64,000 nucleotides of DNA from Dissophora ornata (GCA_025201705.1 MU616645.1:1-64000), one strand, 5' to 3'; positions 34,078 through 46,027 are shown, counted from the first letter of the stretch. Made by a program: numbers and translations. Notes: generated by a model from the sequence alone, not told the origin.

Positions 34078-35212
34078 CTATTCTGTGCGTTGCTTTTTGG
34101 CAGTATGCTCCTCAAAGTCCTCCTTCTTTTTGCGGAGCTCTTCGAATTGCCTCTTCAACTGCTCGTGCTGCACGTTGAGGGTCTGGCAAGTCGCCTCAGC
34201 AATATTCTTCTCAAGGACATATTTGTCAACGTCAAGCTTTGCTGCCACCAACTGCTCCGCTTCGCCAGCAAAGCGCTCGTTTTCTGCAAGAAGATCCTGG
34301 ATGTACTTGACCGCTTGCCGGAGAATCAAGCCCTTGTTCTTCTCGCAGTTGGGGATCATCTTTGCGAGATCAGAGATACCGTCGTTAATGTTTTCTCGTC
34401 GCCTACGCTCGACCTCCTTGTGGTTGTCACGGCGTATCTTGTGCCATTCTTCTGACCCTGGAGCAGGCTTGCCGGCTGGTGGCTGTGGGCTGCTGCACAA
34501 ACCGCAAATCGTGAATGATATATACAGTCAATATCGGATATACATTTCAGCGAGACAGTTCAATTGTTCAACATGGTATCAGAAATACTACTCACCTTGC
34601 CGTAATTGGAACTGTGGCAAGCGTGCTATTTGCTTCTGCAGCGGCGGTGGCGATATGCTGAAGCACTTGCTGGTGTTCGTCATCCTGGCCCACGGTTGTC
34701 TGTGTGGTGTTTTGCTCTTGTCCAGGCACCTGTTCCCTCTGCTCATGTTCCTGCTGCCCTTGATTTTCCTTCTCAATTTCTGCGCGATGCTGCTGGGCAA
34801 TCCGCTGGAGCTGGTCATGGTCGTTTTGCTGTTGGTCATTGAAGTGGCTGGTCTCAACACTGCCAGGTCCCACAGCAACTGCCGAGGCAGCAGTCGCAGG
34901 GGTGGTAGCCGGGGTGGAGGTACTGGTAGTGGCAGCGGCAGCAGCAGCGACAGCAGCCTCGGCATTGTGTTTGGCGATGGCTGCCGAGAACGACTCTGCA
35001 AACGCCTTATCGCTGGCAGTAGTGATCGAGTTCGTCTACGAACAACGGCCGACGTGGTTAGTCGCGGGTTTTTGGGGAAGACGGGGTGTTCTCAAAGAGC
35101 AGTCCCTGCCAGCGTTCTTTTGCCAAGTCCTCGACATTCACTTTGCGTTTCGCCATCCCGCATTTCTTACCAGCGTATTCAACACTTCTTGAACGTCTTG
35201 TTCTGTAGCCAT
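34078..35212 (-). CDS. Cbf1-like bHLH transcription factor
   Basis: Exons 35212-35171, 35035-34596 and 34492-34078 give 298 residues. The short first exon encodes MATEQDVQEVLNTL. Exon 2 is Ala/Thr-rich then Gln/His/Glu-rich. Exon 3 carries the bHLH: basic region RRDNHKEVERRRRENINDGI (the H, E and R that contact an E-box CACGTG are present), helix 1, loop CEKNKG, helix 2 LILRQAVKYIQDLL, then a long coiled coil to the end. This is the arrangement of Cbf1, which in yeast binds CACGTG at centromeres and at sulfur-amino-acid genes with Met4/Met28. The exon 3 acceptor could be three bases further in (CAG CAG). The first intron is 135 nt. Divergent from sulfite oxidase, 847 bases apart, so both may answer to one control region. 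Confidence 0.88.
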
Positions 35213-36059
35213 GGTTGTTGTATTTTGCGCCGTTTGTGTCCTATGTTCTTTTTATGCCTGGAAATCGAGAGTGGACAAGAGGGATTGCGACAGACAAAGT
35301 GGGGAGCTATTACGTTAATATCAACGCCACTACTTTTAATAAGCCCCGAGACTGTGTTGACGTGTGCATGGGCGCTCCAGAATAGGGAATGAATGTCGTG
35401 GGTTCATCCATTCTCGAGCTCATTAACAGCCAAGGGCGATGGTGATGAAGCACTTACAGCGTTACAGGTGTCCAAGGCGGTGAGGTTGGTGGGTGGGCAA
35501 GTCGAAGAGAAAGAACCCGTGATTTCTAATTTTCGGCGATTATGACCCCGTGATTCATAGACACAAGCCACCCCACGCCAAAATTTGAGTGTGTGTTCCC
35601 TGCGCGCAACGTGATTGGAGCTCCAGTCAACGGGGCAAATGGGCACGCGAAGTCGTGCGCAGTGGCACTAAACGCGGTAGCTCCTGAATGGGTGCATGGG
35701 AACTCGATGCACTCCACCGCCTTTGCTTCTCGTTCCTAGTGCACCGTTGATAGTTAGATAATGCTGTTGTATTCGTAATGGATATTCATACACCCAAGAT
35801 ATGCCTGTGCATTGATTTCTTCTTTTGGCTGATGTCTCACGCCATGTCCACACGTCTAGTGTGGAGAGATGATTGCAATCGAAGCAGTCTGACCAGTAGC
35901 AAGAGTGTGAGGCTTCATACGACCCTCCTCGACCTCAACTGCTGCTCCCCAACACTTCTTTCATTGCATTCCACAACGTCCTCATTCCTTCATTCTCATT
36001 CACAAGACCACTCTTTGTTCCACAAATACGCCTGCGTGTGCTTTTACCCGCATACAGCC
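35213..36059. promoter_or_regulatory. Shared divergent upstream region, bHLH / sulfite oxidase
   Basis: 847 bases between two divergent start codons. Two ACGTG half-E-boxes are visible (35360-35364 and 35609-35613, the second followed directly by an inverted CCAAT at 35614-35618). I see no full CACGTG. An in-frame ATG at 35778 lies upstream of the chosen sulfite oxidase start. Confidence 0.5.
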
Positions 36060-38328
36060 ATGGACATCCCACACACGAACACCGCGAACATCGCGGACAG
36101 CAGAAGCAGCAAAAGCAGCAAAAGCACCAAAGAATGTATCCAACCCCCTCAGCACTGCAAAAAGGAACTCTGCGATATCGACTATTCCCAGGACCCGCCT
36201 CGGATCCTTTCCAACTACCTCGTTCACGCCCCTAAGCCTTTTAATGCTGAGCCCCACCTTCCACTTCTCGTTAACTCAGGCAATATCACACCCACGGACG
36301 TGTTCTTCAAACGTAACCACGGCCCTATCCCAGACATCAGACTGGATGACCATCGAGTGTATATTGGGGTCCAGCATAGTCTTCAGGGCAGTCAGGGCCA
36401 GCCAGCCGTTGTGGAGTGGAAAGTCCTGAATATGAGCGACATCATGAACAAATGGCCCAAGGCCACCATCACAGCGTCTCTTCAGGTAGCCATCGCACTT
36501 TTTCTCGTGCTAAAACAGGCTGATGGTATTTGTTCTTAATCTTCATGCATGTCTATGATATCGCTCTGTGAGGGGTTTAGTGTGCTGGAAACCGAAGAGA
36601 GGGACTGGCGCAAGTCAAGGAGGTCAAGGGTGTCATCTGGAAGGCTGGCACTATCTCGAATGTGAGTATTTTTCACACTCTTCACTTATTAGATATTTCG
36701 TTAATATCCCCGTGTCGGGTGTGGTTCAAGAATGACTGTTCCCAGAAGGGCGGCGAATGAGAATGTTCGCAAGGAAAAGAGGAAGGGGGGCGCTTTATTT
36801 CCAAAGCTCCCTTTCTTCCTCTGTCGCCATCTGACGACATAACCTTATTTCTTTTTTTGTGCTCCTGCTTTGCATAATTGTCGTGACCACATATGTATTT
36901 GTCGACGATAAAAAACGTTTAGGCTGTTTGGTCTGGGCCACGACTGTGTGATATTCTCAGGAGCACTGCAAGTGTTCCAGAGGACCTTCATCACGAAATG
37001 ATCCGCAACTTCCATGTTTCATTTGAGGCAGACGATCACGTCAAGGAGGATGCATGCTACGGCAGCTCAATTCCACTCAGGAAAGCCATGTAAGTGCTTT
37101 TCTTGTTATGAGCGCGATTCCTTCACTAGCCCCTGTTGCAGACATTTCAGAGTCAGGGTGTGACGACAGCACCTGTGTCAGAGCCGAGGCATGCCTTCAC
37201 TAACTGAGGCTTTTTTTTTTGTCTATTTCAGGGACCCCTTAGGAGATGTCATACTGGCATACGAGGTGCGTGTTTTTCTCGAAGACAATTCCGTGCCATC
37301 CACACGCCTTCAACGATGTACGTCGTAATCTTATAAACGGCGTTTCTTCTGTGACGCTGTCTCTACAGATGAATGGCCAGCCTTTGACACGCGATCACGG
37401 ATATCCTCTCCGAGTCATTGTCCCCGGATATATTGGCGCGCGTTCTGTCAAATTTCTGCAAAAGATTGTGGTCCAGCCACAGGAGTCCAGTTCCTTCTTC
37501 CAGGTATACTGTGCCAGCTATTATATCCTCACATGAATGTCTCTGGTTCTTGCATTGTTGAGATGGGCGCTAACACATGTTATTTCACAGAAACTCGATT
37601 ACAAGATTCTTCCGCCATGGGTAAATATTCTTGCCATATGGCCATATGCACTTGCTTTTGTGCTTTGCGATTTGGACTTTACATACATCTGGCCAATCGA
37701 AACGGAATCCATTTGTGTTTAGGTCGGATGCGGAGCAGGCGCATAAATTCTGTACTCACAAAAGAAATAACTTGCATATATAGATTGATGGCTCCAACGT
37801 TGACTCTGCCTGGGATACGGCAGCGCCTCTTGGAGAAATGAACGTACAGTGTGTGATATGCACACCTATGGACAAAGAGGTCATCATGTCGTCGAAGCCG
37901 GTCACTGTCAAGGGATACGCTATCTCTGGTGGTGGACGCGCCATCTATAGAGTCGAGCTATCGGTCGATGGCGGCAAAACCTGGGTGCCCGTCGATAAGA
38001 TTGAGCAGATACCAGACAAGGTCAGCGGCATGTATTGGGCATGGGCCTTGTGGGAGAAGAAAGTGCTCAAGATTCATACAACGTCTCAGTTGGTTGCCCG
38101 CGCATGTGAGTCCAATTTACGCTCTACGTTTGTGCTGTGCTGTTATTGATTTTCGATTAACTGCAACCTAAAATTCGTGAAAATGTATCCTTTTGCGTGA
38201 TTGCGCCAATAGATGATTCGAGTGGAAATATGCAGCCAGAGTTCCCGATCTGGAACTACAGAGGTGTCATGAATAACGCATGGTACCGCGTGTCGAATGT
38301 CACGCAGATGCCACAGCCCAATATCTGA
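36060..38328 (+). CDS. Sulfite oxidase (molybdopterin enzyme, no cytochrome b5 domain)
   Basis: Exons 36060-36485, 36581-36661, 36923-37089, 37232-37265, 37369-37503, 37591-37620, 37784-38105 and 38213-38328 give 436 residues. The Moco-binding domain starts at DYSQDPPRILSNYLVHAPKP and includes FFKRNHGPIP. The Moco-ligating cysteine opens exon 2 (CAGNRREG). GYPLRVIVPGYIGARSVKFL and the dimerisation domain (ISGGGRAIYRVELSVDGGKT) follow. The reaction is sulfite plus water to sulfate, the last step of sulfur amino-acid breakdown and sulfite detoxification. There is no heme (cytochrome b5) domain before the Moco domain, as in the plant enzyme. The C-terminus PQPNI is not a peroxisomal SKL signal, and no clear mitochondrial presequence follows the chosen ATG. 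The upstream in-frame ATG at 35778 would add a 94-residue Cys/Ser-rich stretch that I consider leader. Confidence 0.93.
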
Positions 38329-38581
38329 AAGACGCCAGCAGTAATTCGAAACATAGGCTGAAGAACGAAGCTTAGTCACACGCTTAAATCATTGCGAGCA
38401 GAAATTAGAGCATCGATGTCTACCCTAAACCGGAACATTATCCGCTTTATTTCTGCCAAGCTGTTGTGCTTACAGAATACGCTTTAATCAATATTACATA
38501 AAATATGGCATTTTGCTGTTCTCTTGGAGAGTGAATGAGCAGTGGAGAAGGAAGAGAAAGGTAGAGGAGAGAAAAAGGGAA

Positions 38582-41075
38582 CTAAGGAGAGTTACCGGGG
38601 ACTTCCAGCCAGAACTCGTATAAGAAGACGGTGTCCAACCAATTGCAAGGAGCACTCTGTGCGTTGATTGACATTGAGCTCTGGACATTCAACTCCAGGA
38701 TGGGATTGGTATCGTCATATGGCATCCAGTTCACGCTTGTGACATCCGGGTTGGTCGACTCGACTCCTTGTTGATTGGCCTGAGGGTTAGGGTTAGCAGT
38801 CTTAGCAAAAGTCGTGAAACGGTCAACGACTTGACGAGCGAAGCGAGCATCGTCGCCAGTCTGAGAGATGGTAGGAACAGCATCGCCACTGGCAAAGACG
38901 GGCTGGATGTCCATCGAATGGCAGACACGGCCTGTAGAGGAGGAGCAGTAGCTTTGGCCGACCAAGGGGATATCGCGACCACGGTTAAAGCGGAAGTTGT
39001 AGACGTTCTTGATCTTGGTCATTTGACGGCTGAGGTAGCGAAGGGGGCAGAGGAAGTAATACTCTGTGCCAGCCAACGTGAATAGGTCGCGGACAGCATC
39101 CGTATCACTAGAGTTCAGCTGGAAGTACTCCGAGGCTAGAATCTGGGCGGTGCGGTTCGCGTCAAAGAACACTTCCAAGGCGCTCGAGAGATTAGCCACA
39201 GGCAAGGGGTTGGGGAAGTACTGAGGCACGAAAAGACCAGCCTCGTCGTGGACGGTTCCCCACATGATGTTGGCCTTGGTGTTGTATTGTCCAGTCTTCA
39301 CAAGCTGCGAGAACTCTGACGCAATTAAGACACCGTCAATGGTGGGTCGCTCAACCAAAGCCCAAGTGGTCCACTTATCATCAGCAAGAGCATTAGCGTT
39401 GGCAGTAGTCTGGGCAGTCAAGACGTCATTGACTGACTTGGACTGGGCGCAAGCCAAGTCATTGTCAGCGCAGCCCAAAGCTTGCATAAAGTACTGAGTA
39501 ATCGTGGCTGCCTTCGCAGCGGTCTTGAATGGAATATTGATGGGGTCACTTTCACCGATGACGCTCTGGTAGAGTCCCCAGGCTGTGGGAGCAGAGAGCA
39601 TGGCGCGAATGCTGGTGGCTCCGGCACTCTCGCCGAAGACGGTAACACGGGTTGGATCACCTCCGAACGAAGCAATGTTCTTTTGGACCCACTGGAGAGC
39701 AAGGATCTGGTCACGGAAAGCCTGGTTGCCGGGGACATTTGATCGCGGCCACGCGGTATCATCCTCGAACCATCCAAGCATTCCGAGACGGTAGTTAATG
39801 GTGACAACAACCACACCTCCGCGAGAGACCATGTTGCCTGGCTCGAAGATGATGACAGAGCCAGAGTAGCTGTAAAAGGAAAACGCCTGTTAGGAAAATG
39901 CATTTTTAGGCGAAAGAAATAATTGATCTGAAGAAGAATAGATTAGCAACGTACGTCGTGAATCCACCTCCATGAATGTAAAACATCACAGGGAGCCCAG
40001 CCTGTCCAGTACCCTTCAAACTAGGAGTGTAAACGTTTATATTGAGGCAGTCCTCCATCTCAGCTGCTCCGTTCTCAAGATAAGACTCGACAAGAGGAAT
40101 GAAGCCTGCGGCCTGGGTGGTCTGAGGGCAAATGCCCCTGTAGGCAGTTGCATCCAAGGTAGCGCTAAATGGTGCCTTTGCCACTGGAGCCATAAAGCGC
40201 AAATTGCCGACAGGAGCCTCAGCATAGGGGATACCCAAGAAACGGAAAGCATTTTGATCGCGCCATCCCTGAATCTGGCCAACGGGGGTATTGACCTTAA
40301 CCTGCTTTGAGGTATCGGCAAAGAGAAGAACTCGGCGCGCAACGCTGTTGAAACAAACGGTGGGGAGCTGGGTGCTGCAGGGAATCCAGTCGGTATTTCC
40401 AGTCTTCTTGTTGAGTGCCAGGCAATTGGATAAGACGCCAGGAACACCTGCATAATATAGATTCACATTTCCCGGGAAGAATGTTGTTCAGTGGGAAGGT
40501 GTCGGTGTTAGTATGAAGTATCAGAGTTAGAGACTGGCTAGAAAATTCTCAGAAATAACAACGAATGGATGATGACGTACCATTGAACACCCAGAACTGT
40601 GAAAAGGCGGAGACCTCAACCTGGGCGGGCGCGTTGTTGTTCAAGAGAGTGACCAGATCTGATGCGCCGGCAGTGCCAGAGATGTAGATGTATCCAGCTG
40701 GCGGGTAAGGGAAAAGATTCGAGTGATACAACGACGCCATGAGAGTTACGAGTTAGACGGCTGAACATACTCTCTGCAAATCCATCCGTTCCAACCCCAA
40801 AAGCGAATAATTCAATCATATGTCCTACCTTCGCCCATGCTGTTACAGGCGCTCATGCCGTCGTAGTAGTCCCGGGGCTGAGACAGCATCAAGAACGCAT
40901 TCTTGGCGGTGGCGGAGTCGACGTCGTTCAGAAGCAACAGATGTGCACCACCGATATCACTTGCCAGAGGTGCCGACGCATTCAAGGTGCGCTTCTGGAT
41001 CGGTGCAGCATTCGAGACCTGGGTAAACACAGCAAAGGCGGCCAGCGTCGAGAGGATTGTGTTGACAGCGACCAT
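38582..41075 (-). CDS. Secreted type-B carboxylesterase with N-terminal C-type-lectin-like module (copy 2)
   Basis: Exons 41075-40829, 40697-40581, 40447-39955 and 39869-38582 encode 714 residues. Signal peptide MVAVNTILSTLAAFAVF ending near SNAAP, then a possible KR processing site (IQKR). The four-cysteine module (MSACNSMGE, SQFWVFNG, LSNCLAL, WIPCSTQLPTVC) occupies about residues 40-145 and has the WV-x-C-x-C pattern of C-type-lectin-like domains. The hydrolase has FRFLGIPYAEAPV, EDCLNINVYTP, FYIHGGGFTT, GESAG with Ser367, acid in TVHDEAGLF and histidine in CHSMDIQPVF, so the triad is complete. Two short exons code most of the extra module. No C-terminal anchor is seen, so it is probably released or wall-associated. 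The natural ester substrate cannot be told from sequence. Confidence 0.92.
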
Positions 41076-41263
41076 TTTGTTTTTTATCTTTTAAAGGCAC
41101 AGATGTGATGAAAAAGGAAACAGGGAGAACTGCGAAGGTCACAGTGGTGAGGATGAGGAGAGCGATAGAGGATGGAAGGGCAAGGAGAAACTTGAGTGAA
41201 TTGAGGGTGGCACTGAGGAGAAAAAGAGAAAAAATAGGCAAATGGTGCCTCTGCCTCGCTTCT

Positions 41264-41269
41264 TTTATA
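41264..41269 (-). promoter_or_regulatory. TATA box of esterase copy 2
   Basis: TATAAA on the minus strand (TCTATAAAAG), about 190 bases upstream of the ATG at 41075. Copy 3 has one at nearly the same distance. Confidence 0.5.
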
Positions 41270-41845
41270 GAGAGCTGGTCGCGGAAAAAGCTATTGACAC
41301 ATATAAGTCGGCCAAATAACAACGGCATGGTGCGATAAAGCATATCCCCAAGACATGGTGGGCGTTGCGGGAGAACTATATCAATCCTGTTTTGTTGTAA
41401 GACTATCCCAGCGCGTGCATATCTGTTAAGTATATCCGCCATGGAACAGTTGTTTGCATCAGTTGAGGAGAGTACTAATCGGATTGACCTCATGGTGTGG
41501 ACCTACATTTGTTAGGCTAGCATGTTTTGTGGAGGGGACTCGATCGATTGATAAACAGGGTCTTTGTGTCGGGGGGCGTGCAGCATATTCTGTGTCCTTT
41601 TCCAAGCAGGATATCCGCAACAACCAACGTTTGCATTTGTGCTTGTCCGAAGGGACATGTATTAATGAGAGTGCCTTGCCCGTTGCCTTGGAGCCAAAGA
41701 TGACAAACATTTTCTGCCGAGCAGGCTCTCGCGGGCTGCATCTCCAGAAGCTCGAAGACAGAAGGCTACAAAAACACGCCCACTCCATAGTCCCCGACCT
41801 TCCTTCCTCACTTTCTAACGCGCTTGTTTTTAAATGATCCACAGA

Positions 41846-42082
41846 GTTTTGCGGTAGAACATCCCACAGCTGCTCTCAAATTGAGACGCCTCGTCATCCA
41901 TGGCGTTAAGCGCGACCAGCTTTCGGTCCACAAAGACTATGTGCTCAAATTACATCCACAATGAATTAGATGAAGATGCGCGAATGGCTCGTAACGCCCT
42001 TGTCGCCTTGTTTGCGTTCGTTGATAGCGATGGTGATATCGTCTTTGTCATCACTATAGTAAGCCTTGCGGAAGAATGCTGA
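41846..42082 (+). pseudogene. Possible frameshifted PB1-like coding relic
   Basis: One frame reads LKLRRLVIHGVKRDQLSVHK and ends near 41968. A shifted frame then reads DEDARMARNALVALFAF followed by VDSDGDIVFVITI to a stop at 42082. The order basic start, helix, then a D-x-DGD acidic turn resembles the PB1 interaction fold. No start, splice sites or flanking exons are seen, so a decayed fragment or chance are both possible. Confidence 0.2.
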
Positions 42083-43392
42083 CACGGAGGGGGCGGTTGG
42101 ACCTGGACACAGTAGACCGCCTAGGTTACTTCACAGGGGTGTGTGTATGTATGTATGTACAAAAGGGGGAAATGAACACACTCTTCCCATAGACGTGCAA
42201 GACGAGATATCATATTTTGGTCTTTGGGGTCACTTGGACGCCCTTCGCCATTGCTTCTTTGTTGACTTTTCCAAACGCAACCTTATCTTAACCCACAAAT
42301 ATGTTGACGTGAAAACCGTCGACCTGCATGTGCATGAAATATGTGGGGGGAGAATTTGCCTATGTCATCTGATGCACTAAACAAAAACAAAACAAGTGGC
42401 ACGGAGCGCGTCTTTGTTGATTTTTCTATCCCCTTTCCCTCTCGATTGAATTCACCCTCTCCTCTTACTTTACGCTTCTGTTTACTTGAATATCAACATG
42501 CCGTTGTTGATTGTTTAGTCGGCATAGTTGACAGCAAATTCAGAAAAAGTTACTCGTCTAAACAATCCACACTGGTATGTTCCCACTACGCTCGGTTATT
42601 TGTTTTGTCATCACCGGCACGGCCTGCGACGCTCTTGTCCCCGTGTATCGTTGGTTTGCGCGTAGTTGTCAGAATGTCCCACACGTACTGTACACATGTA
42701 AGAAGTGACTCTAAATGGCCCAAAGCTATCTTGGTCTGATTCGCAGAGAAAAATAAGGATGATGCAAGGAAAAGCTGAATGGTCGCATAATATATGTGCC
42801 TGAATTGGGAACAGCATGCCGCGTTCGATGCCGAATTTCATAAAAACATAAAGAAACGGCGCATTTAGCCTTAACTGCAACACTCTATTCACAAGACTAT
42901 CAAAGAAAAGTGTCGAAGTGGGACAAGTGTCGGGCAAATAAAGACCGCATGGGTATTTATTTTACGCCTGACATATGACATGGCCGCGAAACATGATTTT
43001 TGGCGATGAGTTCCACTAAGAAAGAAATGTATCCATACCCGTATCTATCGTTACGGGCAAAAATTTGCAATACAAGCCATTCTTGATTGTGCGTGTATTT
43101 TCATGCTGGAAAGTCGTACCCCCATTATATGTCGTCCCCTTGACGCTAAATTTTTCATATGGAGACATCCCCGACATTGAGTTGGAAGCATTCAATTCTG
43201 AGTTGTGCAAGTTCAAGCGCGTATATTAATGTGGGCTTAATTAACGGTCAGCGACACTTTACTTTATAAGATGATCGAAGAAAAGTGATGAACGGAACAA
43301 AGGACTGCAGCCACCTGATGGATTGGATATATACAAGGGTAATTACAAATATTATAATTGGCAATAAAGTAGATAAAGGCTACATAGTGCAT

Positions 43393-45848
43393 TCAGGGTG
43401 CGCTACCAGGGATCTGCAGCCAGAATTCGTACAAGAAGACGGTATCGATCCAACTGCACACATCATTCTCGAGGTTGCTCGACATCGAACTCTGGACGTT
43501 CAACTCGAGGATTGGGTTGGTATCGTCATAGGGTGTCCAGTTCACGCTTGTCACATCTGGGTTGGTCAACTCGACACCTTGTTGGTTGGACTGGGGGTTG
43601 GGATTACCAGTCTTAGCAAAGGTCGTGAAGCGATCGACGACTTGACGAGCAAAGCGGGCATCATCGCCCGTCTGCGAGAAACCAGGAACGGCAGCTCCGC
43701 TAGCAAAGACAGGCTGGATGTCGGCCGAGTGGCAGACGCGTCCGGTGCTAGAAGAGCAGTAGTTCTGACCGACGAGAGGGGTATCACGACCACGGTTGAA
43801 GCGGAAGTTGTATACATTCTTGACCTTGGTCATTTGACGACTGAGGTAGCGAAGAGGGCAGAAGAAATAGTACTCCGTTCCGGCTCTGGTGAACAGATTT
43901 CGGACAGTGTCAGAATCTGAAGGATCGGGCTGGAAGTACTGCGAGCTCAGAATGAAGGCAGTGCGGTTCGCATCGAAGACAAGCTCCAGGGCCGTGGATG
44001 CATTAGCAATAGGGATTGGGTTGGGGAAGTACTGAGGCACGAAGAGACCAGCCTCGTCGTGGACGGTCCCCCACATAATATTGGCCTTGGTATTGTATTG
44101 TCCAGTCTTCACAAGCTGCGAGAATTCTGCCTTAATCAGGTCACCGTCAATGGTGGGTCGCTCAACCAAAGCCCAGGTGGTCCACTTGTCATCAGCAAGA
44201 GCCTTAGCATTGGCAGTGATCTGGGCCTCCAAAACCTGCTGGATAGGGCGAGAGCGAGCGCAATCGAGATCGGTGGCAGTGCAGTTAAGGGCCTGCATGA
44301 AGTATTGACCAATCGAGGTAGCTTTTTCGGGGCTCTTGAATGGGATGTTGATCGGGTCACTCTCGCCAATGACGCTCTGGTAGAGTCCCCAGGCCGAGGG
44401 AGCGGAGAGCAAGGCGCGAATGCTAGTTGCGCCAGCACTCTCACCAAAAACAGTAACACGTTTTGGATCACCTCCGAACGAAGCAATGTTCTGCTGAACC
44501 CACTGCAGAGCGAGAATCTGATCACGGAAAGCCTGGTTACCAGGGACAGATGACCGTGGCCATGCAGGATCGTTCTCCATCCATCCAAGCATTCCGAGAC
44601 GGTAGTTGATGGTAACGACGACGACACCACCACGAGAGACTAGGTTGCCGGGTTCGAAGATGATGACTGAGCCCGAATAACTGTGTTGGACAAGATGGTA
44701 AAATACCTTACACGCAAATCAGAAGCCGAAGTGCAAATACCCATCTCCGAAGAAAAAAAAAGATCGCTTCACCTACGTTGTGAATCCACCTCCGTGGATG
44801 TAGAACATGACAGGGAGAAGCTCCTCACCCTGGCCCTTCAAGCTTGGGGTATATACGTTCAAATTCAAGCAATCCTCCATCTCGGTTGCGCCGTTCTCAA
44901 GGTAGCTCAGAACCAAAGGGATGAAGCCAGCAGACTGAGCGGTCTGGGGGCAGACACCCTTGTAGTGGATGGCATCCCAAGTACTGGTAAAGGGCGCTTT
45001 AGCAACAGGGGCAGCGAAACGGAGCTGTTGGACTGGAGGCTCGGCATAAGGAATACCCAAGAAACGGAAAGCATTCTGATCACGCCAGCCCTGGATCTGA
45101 CCGACGGGAGTGTTGACCTTGACTTGACGAGAGGTGTCGTCAAAGAGCAAGACGCGGCGCATAACGCTGTTGAAGCAAACAGTGGGGAGTTGAGTGCTGC
45201 ATGGAATCCAGTCAGTCTTGCCAGTGTTCTTGTTGACAGCCAAGCAGTTTGAGAAGATACCAGGGACGCCTAGCGTTTTTGTTTGACGCGGAAATGATAC
45301 CAGGGTAAGTTGAAAATGGCCGAAAAATATAAATTCTCCGTTTATTGATCAAAGACATGGCCTAATGACAACTTACCATTGAAGACCCAGAATTGCGAGA
45401 AGGCACTGACTTCTTTCTGGGCAGGAGAGTTGTTGTTCAAGAGCGAAACAAGATCGGTAGCTCCGGAGGTTCCAGGGATATAGATATATCCACCTATGGC
45501 ATGCAAGTGATATAGAGGCAATCACGTCAGTATTTGGTAATCGTTGAGCCTCGCAAGTGTTGATAGCATCGCCCATGCGAACTACCTACCATCGCCCATC
45601 GAAAGACAGGAGTCCATTCCGTCGTAGTAGCCTCTCGGCTTGGACAGGAGGATGTATGCATTCTTGATGATGTTGGTTGAATCCACATCGTTCTTGAGAA
45701 GCAAGTGGGCGCCGTTAATGTCACTAGCCAGGGGAGCAGTTGGCAGGAGAACGCGCTTCTGGTACTTGGCAGGAGCAGCGTCAACATGGACTTGAGCTGA
45801 GAAAAGGAGGATGGCAACAGCCGAGAAAATCGTCTTGAGGAAAACCAT
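43393..45848 (-). CDS. Secreted type-B carboxylesterase with N-terminal C-type-lectin-like module (copy 3)
   Basis: Exons 45848-45590, 45493-45377, 45269-44777 and 44680-43393 encode 718 residues. Exons 2, 3 and 4 are exactly as long as in copy 2 (117, 493 and 1288 nt) and intron phases are the same, so these two are tandem duplicates. Signal peptide MVFLKTIFSAVAILLFS, then a KYQKR possible processing site. Lectin-like module with MDSCLSMGDG, SQFWVFNG, FSNCLAVNK and WIPCSTQLPTVC. Hydrolase with FRFLGIPYAEPPV, FYIHGGGFTT, FGESAGATS (Ser about 371), TVHDEAGLF and VCHSADIQPVF, so catalytic residues are intact. It differs from copy 2 mostly in exon 1, in part of exon 3 and near the RSRPIQQVLEAQ segment. 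No membrane anchor at the C-terminus (QIPGSAP). Confidence 0.92.
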
Positions 45849-46027
45849 TCTTGAATGTGCTGGGCGTCAACTATTTATGGTTCGCAGTGTACTATGAATC
45901 AAGATGAGAGGGAAGAGACGATGGAGGGCAGAGCCAGAGCGAAAGCCGAGGAGGTGGTTGAGATGCTTGAGGAGGATGGCACTACAGCACAAAAAAAACT
46001 CTACACCAAGACGAGGGGACCGAGTCA

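Larger units (their letters stand above)
41076..43392. other. Intergenic region between esterase copies 2 and 3
   Basis: 2.3 kb. Contains the promoter of copy 2 near its right-hand start, a possible PB1-like coding relic (41846-42082), and a GTAT-type tetranucleotide patch at 42143-42160. Other ORFs (two overlapping 127-codon frames at 41454-41842 on opposite strands) have no domain. Confidence 0.5.

Noticed and set aside
34085..35392. 435-codon plus-strand ORF opposite the bHLH gene
   Set aside because: It crosses the bHLH coding exons on the other strand. The minus strand has the conserved domain and proper introns.
43285..43920. 211-codon ORF antisense to esterase copy 3
   Set aside because: Entirely overlaps conserved catalytic sequence of the esterase; a shadow frame.
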